This document shows positions 16,678-24,728 of a stretch of DNA of 64,000 bases, piece by piece. Source of the stretch: Flavobacterium sp. SLB02 (GTDB taxonomy: Bacteria > Bacteroidota > Bacteroidia > Flavobacteriales > Flavobacteriaceae); NCBI RefSeq assembly GCF_009664855.1, contig NZ_CP045928.1, forward strand, positions 4,294,508 through 4,358,507. The letters run 5' to 3'. Position 1 is the stretch's first letter; each line of letters begins with the position of its first letter. The translations under genes were made by a program, and so were the position numbers. The notes below the pieces were generated by a model. The model did not search any database. It was given only the letters and a program-made list of their open reading frames with translations, and had not been told where the DNA came from.

Positions 16678-17232
16678 TTAAAACTGAACTTTAGGTGTTT
16701 CTCTTTGTTTTTCGTCTTCTATTTCAAGGAAGTTTCTCTTTGGAAAACCAAAAGAACTGGCCACAATATTACCCGGAAAAGATTCTACGGCAATATTGTA
16801 ATCTCTGACAGTTGCATTATAATATCGTTTTGATCGTTCTACTTCGGTTTCGATTTCGCTTAATTCTTCCTGTAAACTCAAGAAGTTGGTATTGGCTTTT
16901 AAGTCCGGATAATTTTCTGCCAGGGCAAAAATAGTTCCCACGGCATTCCCCAGTTTCTTGTCGAATTGTATTTTTTCATCTGCAGTACCAGCATTTAGGG
17001 CTTGATTACGCAGACTTACAATATTGGCCAATGTTTCTTTTTCGTGGGTGAGATATCCTTTTACGGTTTCAACCAGATTCGGAATTAAATCAAATCGTTT
17101 TTTTAGAATAACATCTATCCCGCTCAGCGCTTCTTCGAGCATATTGCGTTTCGATACAAAACCGTTGTAAAGTACTATGAGGTAAATACCAAAAATGACA
17201 ACAAGCGAAACTATTACGAGTAAAATAACCAT
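16678..17232 (-). CDS. LemA family protein
   Basis: LemA proteins have an N-terminal membrane helix and an extracytoplasmic four-helix bundle; their function is not well defined. The 184-residue product shows the helix at about 2-24, YNGFVSKRNMLEEALSGIDV, the conserved KKRFDLIPNLVETVKGY (47-63) and the C-terminal YNATVRDYNIAVESFPGNIVA block (about 138-158). It lies 12 bases before the DUF2207 gene, its usual partner, so the two form an operon ending at the 14673 terminator. Confidence 0.95.
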   Translation of the reverse strand: MVILLVIVSLVVIFGIYLIVLYNGFVSKRNMLEEALSGIDVILKKRFDLIPNLVETVKGYLTHEKETLANIVSLRNQALNAGTADEKIQFDKKLGNAVGTIFALAENYPDLKANTNFLSLQEELSEIETEVERSKRYYNATVRDYNIAVESFPGNIVASSFGFPKRNFLEIEDEKQRETPKVQF

Positions 17233-17292
17233 ATTTTATTATTAAATTAAAGACCAATTTAACAATAAAAATATTAAGAATAGAGCGTGAGA

Positions 17293-18270
17293 TTATTTTT
17301 TTCTCTCGATTACGTAGTTTACCATTAAAGTAAGGGCATCTTTAAACTCCGAATCCGGGAAATTTTCTAATAATGAAAGTGCTTCTTGCTGAAATTGCAC
17401 CATTTTATTTTCGGCGTAAGCCAAACCATTATTATTTTTTACAAAAGCAATTACTTCTTTAACGCGCTTTTTGTCTTTATTATGGTTTTTAATGGAGTTT
17501 ATCAGCCACTTTTTTTCCTGCGAAGTACAGGTATTTAAAACATGAATTAAAGGCAAGGTCATTTTTTGCTCTTTAATATCGATTCCGGTTGGTTTACCAA
17601 TGGCTTCCTCGCTATAATCGAATAAATCGTCTTTGATTTGAAAAGCCATCCCGATAAGTTCACCAAACTTTCTCATGTTTTCAACCTTAGCATCATCCTC
17701 AATTACAGATTTTGCTCCAAGAGCACAACAAGCCGCAATAAGGGTTGCGGTTTTTTTTCGGATGATTTCGTAGTAAACATCTTCTGTAATGTCGAGTCTT
17801 CTGGCTTTTTCTATTTGCAGTAATTCACCTTCGCTCATTTCGCGAACGGCAACCGATATAATTCTTAGTAAATCAAAATCGCCATTATCTATAGAAAGCA
17901 GCAAACCTTTAGACAATAAATAATCTCCCACCAAAACGGCAATTTTATTTTTCCAAAGGGCATTGATAGAGAAAAATCCGCGACGGCGATTACTGTCATC
18001 TACCACATCATCATGTACCAAAGTTGCGGTATGAATAAGTTCGATTACCGAAGCACCACGATAGGTTCTTTCATTTACGGTACCTTCTGAAACCATTTTT
18101 GCGGTTAAAAAAACAAACATCGGACGCATTTGTTTTCCTTTGCGGTTTACTATATAATAGGTAATACGGTTCAGTAAAGCCACCTTTGAAGTCATCGATT
18201 CATGGAACTTTTTTTCAAAAAGTTCCATCTCGTTAAAGATGGGCTGTTTTATTTGAGAAGTAATATTCAT
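17293..18270 (-). CDS. Long-chain polyprenyl diphosphate synthase
   Basis: Trans-prenyltransferase that elongates an allylic diphosphate with isopentenyl diphosphate; in Flavobacterium the product is probably the hexaprenyl side chain of menaquinone-6. The 325-residue sequence contains both aspartate-rich motifs: DDVVDD at 87-92 and KDDLFDY at 213-219 (Asp214, 215, 218), plus GKQMRP near 45-50. The residues upstream of the first motif that set chain length cannot be interpreted confidently by eye. An exact TAnnTTTG box lies 9 bases upstream of the ATG. Monocistronic as judged from the flanks. Confidence 0.93.
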   Translation of the reverse strand: MNITSQIKQPIFNEMELFEKKFHESMTSKVALLNRITYYIVNRKGKQMRPMFVFLTAKMVSEGTVNERTYRGASVIELIHTATLVHDDVVDDSNRRRGFFSINALWKNKIAVLVGDYLLSKGLLLSIDNGDFDLLRIISVAVREMSEGELLQIEKARRLDITEDVYYEIIRKKTATLIAACCALGAKSVIEDDAKVENMRKFGELIGMAFQIKDDLFDYSEEAIGKPTGIDIKEQKMTLPLIHVLNTCTSQEKKWLINSIKNHNKDKKRVKEVIAFVKNNNGLAYAENKMVQFQQEALSLLENFPDSEFKDALTLMVNYVIERKK

Positions 18271-18278
18271 TTCGATCC

Positions 18279-18286
18279 CAAATATA
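18279..18286 (-). promoter_or_regulatory. -7 box for the polyprenyl synthase gene
   Basis: Minus-strand TATATTTG, exact consensus, only 8 bases from the ATG at 18270, so the leader is very short or absent. Confidence 0.55.
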
Positions 18287-18477
18287 CTATTTTAAATAAA
18301 AAAACGTTGTGTATTTTAGGTTAGTATATCAATAATTTATAGAATAATTAAGAAAACGCGTCCAAAACATTCTCAATTTACCTGCCAATTTGAATCCATC
18401 AAATTAAAAAAAAATTGAACACCAATATATTTTCAAAAAAGAGTGCCCCAAAAAATCAGCATCCTTTTTGCCCAAAA

Positions 18478-18518
18478 AAAGCATTAAGAACAAGAATCAA
18501 TCTCGTTTTTAATGCTTT
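18478..18518 (-). terminator. Terminator after rlmN
   Basis: AAAGCATTA (18478-18486) pairs with TAATGCTTT (18510-18518) around a 23-base loop that itself pairs partly (GAAC/GTTT); on the minus strand seven T residues follow. Confidence 0.7.
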
Positions 18519-18527
18519 ACTTATGAA

Positions 18528-18573
18528 ATGTCCCTACGGAACATGTTTTACGTTGAATGATTCCTGAAGGAAT
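18528..18573. repeat. REP-like palindromic pair reaching the rlmN stop
   Basis: ATGTCCCTACGGAACAT (18528-18544, imperfect palindrome) and ATTCCTGAAGGAAT (18560-18573). The second palindrome ends at the first base of the rlmN stop codon. Similar in kind to 13081-13132. Confidence 0.5.
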
Positions 18574-19622
18574 TACATTTCCGCTTCTTTATTGGCTAAT
18601 TGACCACAAGCGGCATCGATATCTTTTCCTCGGCTACGACGAACTTTTACCACAACTCCAATATTTTCTAATGCTTTTATGTAAGCCAAAATAGATTCTT
18701 CGGATGCTTGCTGGAATTCTCCGTCATCAATTGGATTGTATTCTATCAGATTTACTTTACATGGCACATATTTACAAAACTTCACCAAAGCATCAATTGA
18801 GGCTTTGTCATCGTTGATTCCTTTCCAGACCACATATTCGTACGAAATCTTATTTTTTGTTTTTCTGTACCAATATTCTAATGCTTCTCTTAAATCTACC
18901 AGCGGGAAGTTTTTACTGAAAGGCATGATTCTCGCACGTATTTCATCAATGGCAGAATGCAAAGAAACCGCCAATTTGAATTTTACATCATCATCGGCCA
19001 TTTTCTTGATCATTTTAGGAATTCCGGATGTCGACACCATAATACGTTTTGGAGACATTCCTAAACCTTCCGGCGAGGTAATCATATCAATGGCTTTAAT
19101 GACATTATTATAATTCATCAAAGGCTCTCCCATTCCCATAAAAACGATATTGGAAAGTGGATGATTGTGATACAAACGGCTTTCTTTATCAATTGCAATA
19201 ACCTGATCGTAGATTTCTCCAGCTTCCAGATTTCGCATTCTTTTTAAACGTGCGGTAGCACAAAAATTACAATCTAAACTGCAACCCACCTGGCTTGAAA
19301 CACAAGCTGTTGTTCTTGTATCAGTTGGTATCAAAACAGATTCTACCACAAGACCGTCATGTAAACGAACTGCGTTTTTTACGGTTCCGTCGCTGCTGCG
19401 CTGCATGGTATCAACCTTTATATGATTGATAACAAAATTATCCTCGAGCATAGAACGGGTTGTTTTGGCAACATTTGTCATATCCTCAAAACTATGTGCT
19501 CCTTTGCTCCATAACCATTCATAGACCTGATTTCCGCGAAAAGCTTTGTCATTATTAGCGACAAAAAAATCGCGTAACTGATCTTTTGATAAGGCTCGTA
19601 TGTCTTTTTTCTCAATTTGCAT
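18573..19622 (-). CDS. rlmN: 23S rRNA (adenine2503-C2)/tRNA methyltransferase RlmN
   Basis: Radical-SAM enzyme that methylates C2 of A2503 in 23S rRNA and of A37 in some tRNAs. The 349-residue protein has the [4Fe-4S] motif CSLDCNFC with Cys114, 118 and 121, the family N-terminal helix-rich domain (FRGNQVYEWLW), and the C-terminal catalytic Cys339 in DIDAACGQL. A minus-strand TAAATTTG box ends only five bases before the ATG, so the mRNA may be leaderless. The family relative Cfr is excluded by context and the housekeeping-like sequence, although the two cannot be separated with full rigour by eye. Confidence 0.95.
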   Translation of the reverse strand: MQIEKKDIRALSKDQLRDFFVANNDKAFRGNQVYEWLWSKGAHSFEDMTNVAKTTRSMLEDNFVINHIKVDTMQRSSDGTVKNAVRLHDGLVVESVLIPTDTRTTACVSSQVGCSLDCNFCATARLKRMRNLEAGEIYDQVIAIDKESRLYHNHPLSNIVFMGMGEPLMNYNNVIKAIDMITSPEGLGMSPKRIMVSTSGIPKMIKKMADDDVKFKLAVSLHSAIDEIRARIMPFSKNFPLVDLREALEYWYRKTKNKISYEYVVWKGINDDKASIDALVKFCKYVPCKVNLIEYNPIDDGEFQQASEESILAYIKALENIGVVVKVRRSRGKDIDAACGQLANKEAEM

Positions 19623-19626
19623 GGTG

Positions 19627-19634
19627 CAAATTTA
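19627..19634 (-). promoter_or_regulatory. -7 box abutting the rlmN start
   Basis: Minus-strand TAAATTTG ends at 19627, five bases before the rlmN ATG (19622). If transcription starts at the usual distance, the transcript begins at or within a base or two of the ATG. Confidence 0.55.
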
Positions 19635-19943
19635 AGTATTTGTTCATTTCTAATGGTATAAAGTACCCTACAATCTTAAAAAATGATTCAATTACAAAAA
19701 AAAAGAAACCTTAAACAAATAAAGATCATAAGTCCCTTGTAAGTTTTTAGCTCCTAAAGAAGAAAATGAAAACGTTATAGCTATAAATAAGATTTTAATA
19801 AAATTTTAACAATGATTTTTATCATGTCATTTTCTGCGTATGCACAATACTTTTGATCCAAGAAATAATACCACTTATTAGTCTGTAGCAAGACTAACAA
19901 ATTTAAATTCCATACTTGAATGATAACCCAATGCATCATCAAA
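19635..19943. other. Intergenic region between rlmN and the first YceI gene
   Basis: No gene is supported. A 14-codon ORF at 19812-19856 encodes MIFIMSFSAYAQYF, which looks like the end of a signal peptide and could be a decayed relative of the downstream secreted proteins. No clean promoter box was found close to 19944. Confidence 0.35.
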
Positions 19944-20510
19944 ATGAAAACAATTACATCACTAAAATCAATTTTATTGGCAATGCTTTTTACCACATTG
20001 TCATTACACACCAACGCCCAAAAAAACTACACGGTAAATAAATCAACATTTGAAGTTGCCGGGACTTCTACCGTGCACGATTGGGTAATGAAATCTACAG
20101 AAGGAACCGGTACTGCTAATCTAACAGTTAAGGATTCTAAACTCGCAGGCTTAAATAGTTTGACTATTACCTTAATGGCCGAAAGCTTAAAAAGCAGCAA
20201 AACAAGTATGGATAAGGTGGCCTACGAAGCCTTAAATACAGAAACAAACCAAACTATCGAATACGTTTTAAAATCGGCCGAGAAAATAAACGAAACAACC
20301 TGGGATCTCACCGGAATTTACACTATCGCCGGTGTCAGCAAAGAATACAAAACTCAGGTAAAAGTAACGGCTGATAACGGAAAATTTATTTTGCAGGGTT
20401 CTAATCAAATTACTTTTGGTGATTTTGAAATGACTCCTCCTAAGGCAGCTCTTGGGGTTGTTAAAACAGGAAAAGACTTAACGGTTATTTTTAACATCAT
20501 TCTAAGCTAA
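19944..20510 (+). CDS. YceI family periplasmic protein, copy 1
   Basis: YceI proteins are small secreted lipocalin-like barrels; some bind polyisoprenoids. The 188-residue product has a signal peptide ending NAQ (about residue 26), then the family start KNYTVNKSTFEVAGTSTVHDW and the C-terminal IAGVSKEYKTQVKV and GDFEMTPPKAALGVVKTG blocks. I chose the ATG at 19944, since the ORF extension to 19920 adds eight residues before a normal signal peptide. It is closely related to copy 2 at 20719, so the pair is a tandem duplication. Ligand unknown. Confidence 0.92.
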   Translation: MKTITSLKSILLAMLFTTLSLHTNAQKNYTVNKSTFEVAGTSTVHDWVMKSTEGTGTANLTVKDSKLAGLNSLTITLMAESLKSSKTSMDKVAYEALNTETNQTIEYVLKSAEKINETTWDLTGIYTIAGVSKEYKTQVKVTADNGKFILQGSNQITFGDFEMTPPKAALGVVKTGKDLTVIFNIILS

Positions 20511-20621
20511 CCTGAATCGGTTTTTCAGGAAATCGAAACTAAAATCTATTTCAAAACATTCTTAACTATCTCTCTGGCTGTAAAGGCCATGGGCTAAATA
20601 TTGCCCCTTTTTTCCCCAGAA

Positions 20622-20665
20622 AATGCTCTTAACATATAGCCTACTCACCAAAAGTTAAGAGCATT
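20622..20665. promoter_or_regulatory. 12-base inverted repeat upstream of YceI copy 2
   Basis: AATGCTCTTAAC (20622-20633) is perfectly repeated in inverse at 20654-20665 around a 20-base loop, 54 bases before the ATG of copy 2. There is no T run after it, so it reads as a leader hairpin, operator or weak terminator of copy 1. Confidence 0.45.
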
Positions 20666-20718
20666 AATACTCAATAAAACAACTAAAAAAACAATAACAT
20701 TCTAAACAACAAATAATT

Positions 20719-21285
20719 ATGAGAACAACAAAAATAAAATTACTAGCCTTCGTTATTTCCTTTTTAGGGATAACTTCATTCGCAACTGCTCAAAAAAGTT
20801 ACACCCTTGACAGCAAATCTACCTTTTCAGTTTTAGGTACATCAACCTTACATGACTGGGAAATGAAATCAGCCTCAGGAACCGGAACTGCAAACCTGAC
20901 GATTACAAATTCTAAACTAACAGATATAGAATCTTTATCGATAACTCTTTTAGCAGAAAGCGTAAAAAGCGAGAAAAAAAGCATGGACAAAGTAGCGTAC
21001 GAAACTTTGAAAACAGATAAAAACAAAAACATCAAATATGTGCTGAAATCTGCCGAAAAAGTAAATGAAACTACTTGGGAGTTAACCGGAACTTATACTA
21101 TTGCCGGAGTTAGCAAACTACTTAAAACAACAGTAAAAACAACTGTTACAGCAAACGGACTAAACTTGCAGGGATCTAACAAAATTACTTTTACAGAATT
21201 TGGAATGAAATCTCCTACTGCAATGTTAGGCACTATTAAAACTGGTCAGGATTTGACCGTAAAATTTAATCTAAACTTTAATTAA
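20719..21285 (+). CDS. YceI family periplasmic protein, copy 2
   Basis: Secreted 188-residue YceI protein with a signal peptide ending TAQ (about residue 25) and the same blocks as copy 1 (SKSTFSVLGTSTLHDWEMKS; ELTGTYTIAGVSK; FGMKSPTAMLGTIKTGQDL). The two copies are similar over the full mature length. The ATG at 20719 follows an A-rich leader. It is seven bases from the next gene, an outer-membrane barrel, so the two are co-transcribed. A lipid-related carrier role alongside a barrel is conceivable but is only inference. Confidence 0.93.
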   Translation: MRTTKIKLLAFVISFLGITSFATAQKSYTLDSKSTFSVLGTSTLHDWEMKSASGTGTANLTITNSKLTDIESLSITLLAESVKSEKKSMDKVAYETLKTDKNKNIKYVLKSAEKVNETTWELTGTYTIAGVSKLLKTTVKTTVTANGLNLQGSNKITFTEFGMKSPTAMLGTIKTGQDLTVKFNLNFN

Positions 21286-21292
21286 TACTACC

Positions 21293-22675
21293 ATGAAAAA
21301 AATCTATTTACTATTTATAGCACTAGCAGGCACATTTGCTGCTAATGCGCAGCAACTTAGCTTTGGACATATCCAGAATCAGGTTCCCCGTGACCAAAGA
21401 GCAATCAATGTGTTCGACGTTAGAAAAGATACTACTGCTTATAAAGGTATTAGTGTTGACTTAGGTGGTGCATTTGCATTACAATTTCAGGCCATAAATT
21501 CCTTCAACGATCAGAAAAATTTAACTGGAGCTAATGCTGCTTACCGATTAAACAATCTGACTAACGATTTTAATTTACCTAATGCTAATATGACCATTGG
21601 CGCACAATTAGCAGATGGTGTACGTGTAAACTTAGACATCTATCTTGCTTCTAGACACCACCACGAAACCTGGGTGCAAGGCGGATACTTGCAAATTGAC
21701 AAATTAGATTTCATTAAAAAAGGTCTTCTTGAAGATGTGATGAAATATACGACCATCAAAATTGGTCAAATGGAGAACAACTATGGTGATGCGCATTTTA
21801 GACGAAGCAACAACGCTTATACTATAACAAACCCCTTTATTGGGAACAATATCATGGATGCTTTTACTACTGAAATGGGAGCTGAAATATACTATAACAG
21901 AAATGGTTTTGTAAGTATGATTGGAGCAACAAACTCTAAATTAAATCAAAATGTACAAGAAGTAATTCCAGGACCTACTACTGAAGCTACTCCGGATCAA
22001 AATACGACTATTAGCCCTACGATTTTAGCTAAACTAGGCTGGGACAAACAAATTAATAGTGATTTAAGAATCAGACTTACCGGATCTTTATATCACACAG
22101 CAAATTCTAGCGGAAACTTATATTCTTCAGACAGAGCAGGAAGCCGTTTTTATAGTGTTATGACACATGCCGGAACAATTGGTTACCCAGCTTCAAACAT
22201 CTTAGATTCCGAAAGCAATAAGGATACGGGTAGATTTAATCCCGGATTTGGAAACTGGGCCACTTCTTACATGGTTAACCCTTTTGTAAAATATAAAGGT
22301 TTTGAATTCTTTGGTACTTTAGAATTTGCTTCTGGAGGTGATTATAAAGGAACTGATGATACTCGTAAAGTCAACCAATATGTTGGAGATTTAGTATACC
22401 GTTTTGGAAGTCATGAGAATCTATATGTAGGTGCCAAATACAACTTAGTAGATGGTAAACTAAGAAACTCTGATGCCGAAGCTGTTCAGGTAAATAGATT
22501 TGAAGCTGCTGCAGGTTGGTTTATGACTAAAAACATTCTGGCAAAACTTTCATACGTGCAACAGAATTATAAAAATTACCAACAATTCGCAAACGTAGGT
22601 GGTGTATCTATGCCAAATGATTTCTACGGCGGAAAATTTGAAGGACTAATGTTTGAAGCTACAATTTCATTCTAA
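21293..22675 (+). CDS. Outer-membrane beta-barrel protein (porin-like)
   Basis: The 460-residue protein has a signal peptide ending NAQ (residues 1-19), followed by a region of repeated amphipathic strands with aromatic girdle residues (GISVDLGGAFALQFQA, IRLTGSLYHTANS, FEFFGTLEFASGGDY, LYVGAKYNLVDGKLR) and a C-terminal FEATISF, a good outer-membrane barrel end signal. It contains a His-rich LASRHHHETW (about residues 120-129). The fold resembles phosphate-selective porin-type barrels; substrate unknown. It is enclosed by YceI genes on both sides with spacings of 7 and 6 bases, so it belongs to the YceI operon. Confidence 0.85.
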   Translation: MKKIYLLFIALAGTFAANAQQLSFGHIQNQVPRDQRAINVFDVRKDTTAYKGISVDLGGAFALQFQAINSFNDQKNLTGANAAYRLNNLTNDFNLPNANMTIGAQLADGVRVNLDIYLASRHHHETWVQGGYLQIDKLDFIKKGLLEDVMKYTTIKIGQMENNYGDAHFRRSNNAYTITNPFIGNNIMDAFTTEMGAEIYYNRNGFVSMIGATNSKLNQNVQEVIPGPTTEATPDQNTTISPTILAKLGWDKQINSDLRIRLTGSLYHTANSSGNLYSSDRAGSRFYSVMTHAGTIGYPASNILDSESNKDTGRFNPGFGNWATSYMVNPFVKYKGFEFFGTLEFASGGDYKGTDDTRKVNQYVGDLVYRFGSHENLYVGAKYNLVDGKLRNSDAEAVQVNRFEAAAGWFMTKNILAKLSYVQQNYKNYQQFANVGGVSMPNDFYGGKFEGLMFEATISF

Positions 22676-22681
22676 AAAAAA

Positions 22682-23233
22682 ATGAAAACAAGATTTTTAA
22701 TCTTAATTACGGGTTTAGCAATTTTCTTTTTTTTCGGAAGTGCTAAACCCACTTTTCCAGCAGAAAATACAACTTTGGTAATAAATAAAATTAAAATAGA
22801 AATTACCGGAATATCTACTGTAGGGAAATACAATTGTTCGAATACGTTTTCAAAAAAGGATACTGTTTTCCTGAATTCGAACAAAAAAAACAATTTCAAC
22901 ACTGAGATTAAAATGTCGGATTTTGATTGTGGAAACAAAATCATGACTAAAGATCTCCAAGGAACCGTAAAAGTAAAAAAGTTCCCTAACAGTACTGTAA
23001 GGATCACAGATGTGCAACAATTTGGTAAAAATTACAAATGCAATCTCACTTTTTTGATTACAAACAAAACTCTTAACTACAAGGATTTTATATTGTACAG
23101 TTCTGATAATAAAGTTGAGGGATCACTTAATTTAAATTTTTCTGATATAGAATTAGAACCTCCCGTAAAAATGGCAGGATTAATAAAAGTTAGAGATGAA
23201 ATCGTAGTTAATTTTAGTTTATACAAAAACTAA
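22682..23233 (+). CDS. Divergent YceI-like secreted protein, copy 3
   Basis: The 183-residue product has a hydrophobic signal segment (residues 5-21) and a YceI-like body with four Cys (in KYNCSNTF, DFDCGNK and NYKCNLTF among them), which the other two copies lack. The C-terminal SDIELEPPVKMAGLIKVRDEI matches the YceI end block with PP and GLIKV. It is six bases from the barrel gene stop, following a run of nine A residues. Last gene of the YceI/barrel operon; disulfides are possible in the periplasm. Confidence 0.8.
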   Translation: MKTRFLILITGLAIFFFFGSAKPTFPAENTTLVINKIKIEITGISTVGKYNCSNTFSKKDTVFLNSNKKNNFNTEIKMSDFDCGNKIMTKDLQGTVKVKKFPNSTVRITDVQQFGKNYKCNLTFLITNKTLNYKDFILYSSDNKVEGSLNLNFSDIELEPPVKMAGLIKVRDEIVVNFSLYKN

Positions 23234-23286
23234 AAATCTAATTTAGAATTTGTCTTTAAATTTGTTTTCATGTATAATTTGTTTTT

Positions 23287-23316
23287 AAAGGTATCTTGTG
23301 GCGAGGTACCTTTTTT
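23287..23316 (+). terminator. Terminator of the YceI/barrel operon
   Basis: AAAGGTATCT (23287-23296) pairs with AGGTACCTTT (23304-23313) with one G.U and a 7-base loop, then six T residues. Confidence 0.8.
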
Positions 23317-23358
23317 ATTTTTAAAAATTTCATACTATTTTTTTTAGCTGTTAAAATT

Positions 23359-23374
23359 TGGCACGAGAATTGTC
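23359..23374 (+). promoter_or_regulatory. Putative sigma-54 (-24/-12) promoter of the LEA-like lipoprotein
   Basis: TGGCACGAGAATTGTC agrees with the RpoN consensus TGGCACGNNNNTTGCW except for T instead of C in the -12 GC, a position that matters for RpoN. It implies a leader of about 100 nt before the ATG at 23489. No TAnnTTTG box was seen in the same region. Whether this organism has RpoN cannot be told from the window. Confidence 0.5.
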
Positions 23375-23488
23375 TTAACGTCAAAAGGAAAATAATCTTA
23401 CAAAGAGCTCAATGATTTTAAAATGTGTATCTTTATTTTTCAGCTTTATAACCTTTAAATTTTATCAACCTAAAAAAAATCATTCATT

Positions 23489-23887
23489 ATGAAAAAACAA
23501 ATTTTAAGCTTAGCTGTTGTCGCTTTATTAGCATTCGCTGTTCAATCTTGCGAAAAGAAAGAAACAAAACCAGCAGAAGACGAATTAACTCTTGGAAACA
23601 AAGTGGACACTCTAACAACAGATATTCAAGAAGTAAAAGACAGTGCAGTTGTTAAGGCAGAAAATGCTGCTGCAAGTGCTAAAGAAGCTTCTCAGAATGC
23701 CGTTCAGGATGTAAAAGATGCTACTAAAAAAACAGCAGATGATGTAGAAAATGCCGCTAAGAAAACTGCTGCAGACGTAAAAGAGGCATCAAAAAAAGCA
23801 GCTGCAAAAGCCGAAGCAGCTGCAAAAGCCGCTAAAGACGGAACCGTAAAAACGGCTAAAGATGTAAATGAAGCTTTGAAAAAATAG
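23489..23887 (+). CDS. Lipoprotein with LEA-like 11-residue repeats
   Basis: A 132-residue protein with a lipoprotein signal (AVALLAFAVQSC, lipidated Cys at 21), a short acidic linker, then a Lys/Ala/Asp-rich helical region (about 60-132) with 11-residue periodicity: VQDVKDATKKT, ADDVENAAKKT, AADVKEASKKA, AAKAEAAAKAA, as in group 3 LEA or apolipoprotein-like helices. It has only one aromatic residue or none in the repeat part. Such proteins are often stress-induced, bind membranes or protect against drying; here that is inference. A sigma-54-like promoter lies upstream and a strong terminator directly downstream, so it is monocistronic. Confidence 0.85.
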   Translation: MKKQILSLAVVALLAFAVQSCEKKETKPAEDELTLGNKVDTLTTDIQEVKDSAVVKAENAAASAKEASQNAVQDVKDATKKTADDVENAAKKTAADVKEASKKAAAKAEAAAKAAKDGTVKTAKDVNEALKK

Positions 23888-23910
23888 TTTCTTTTGAATT
23901 TAAAACTAAG

Positions 23911-23937
23911 ACCATCCGCCACGCGGATGGTTTTTTT
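23911..23937 (+). terminator. Terminator after the LEA-like lipoprotein gene
   Basis: ACCATCCGC (23911-23919) pairs with GCGGATGGT (23923-23931) around a 3-base loop, then seven T residues. Confidence 0.9.
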
Positions 23938-23964
23938 ATGCAAAAAAGCGAAGCGATATTTTTG

Positions 23965-23972
23965 TATTTTTG
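23965..23972 (+). promoter_or_regulatory. -7 box for the O-methyltransferase gene
   Basis: TATTTTTG, exact TAnnTTTG, 25 bases before the ATG at 23998. It argues against the longer ORF start at 23938. Confidence 0.55.
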
Positions 23973-23997
23973 CTTTTCAAATTTAGAACTCTACAAC

Positions 23998-24639
23998 ATG
24001 CATTTTATATCACAAGAACTGGAAGATTATATCGAACAACATTCTGAAAACGAACCGGAATTATTAGCGAAACTTAATAAGGAAACGTACCAGAAAATAC
24101 TTTTACCAAGAATGTTAAGCGGACATTTTCAGGGTCGCGTTTTAAGCATGTTGTCTAAACTGATTCGTCCGGTAAATATTCTTGAAATTGGTACTTATAC
24201 AGGATATGCTGCTTTGTGCCTGTGCGAAGGAATGCAGGAAAAGGGACAATTGCATACTATTGATATTAAAGAAGAACTGGTTGATTTTCAGCGTAAATAT
24301 TTTGATGCATCGCCTTGGGGAAAACAAATTTTTCAGCATTTAGGTGAAGCCGTTGATATTATCCCAAATCTGGATGTAAAATTTGATTTGGTTTTTATTG
24401 ATGCCGATAAAGAAAACTATTTAAATTATTGGGAAATGATTGTTCCTAAAATGAATAAAGGCGGAATCATTTTATCTGATAATGTTTTGTGGAGCGGAAA
24501 AATCCTGGAACCTGTTCACCCTAATGATGTGAGTACAAAAGTACTTTTAGAATATAACTTACTTTTGAAAAACGATCCTAGAGTGGAGACGGTTTTATTG
24601 CCTATTCGTGATGGCTTGACGGTTAGCAGAGTACTTTAA
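23998..24639 (+). CDS. Class I O-methyltransferase (COMT/CCoAOMT type)
   Basis: SAM-dependent, metal-dependent O-methyltransferase of the caffeoyl-CoA/catechol family; substrate unknown. From the ATG at 23998 it has 213 residues. Motif I ILEIGTYTGYAAL is at 61-73; metal ligands are probably Asp135 (in FIDADKENY), Asp161 and Asn162 (LSDNVLWSG). The start at 23998 is preferred over 23938, which adds a 20-residue stretch that overlaps the preceding terminator and the -7 box. In Bacteroidota this gene type is widespread with no fixed partner. Confidence 0.92.
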   Translation: MHFISQELEDYIEQHSENEPELLAKLNKETYQKILLPRMLSGHFQGRVLSMLSKLIRPVNILEIGTYTGYAALCLCEGMQEKGQLHTIDIKEELVDFQRKYFDASPWGKQIFQHLGEAVDIIPNLDVKFDLVFIDADKENYLNYWEMIVPKMNKGGIILSDNVLWSGKILEPVHPNDVSTKVLLEYNLLLKNDPRVETVLLPIRDGLTVSRVL

Positions 24640-24728
24640 AAAAGATTCTGAGTTCCAGGCACTAAGATACAAGTTGTGCAATGGAGTATAAAAACAGCTG
24701 AAGCAAAAGCAACTCAAAAATATAAGTA

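Noticed and set aside
23704..23943. Minus-strand ORF rich in Phe/Ala/Ser
   Set aside because: Antisense shadow of the LEA-like repeat region; composition mirrors the Lys/Ala repeats on the plus strand.
24657..24728. 23-codon open stretch ending in TAATG at the PhyH start
   Set aside because: No start codon in frame at its beginning and too short to be called a gene; kept only as a remark.
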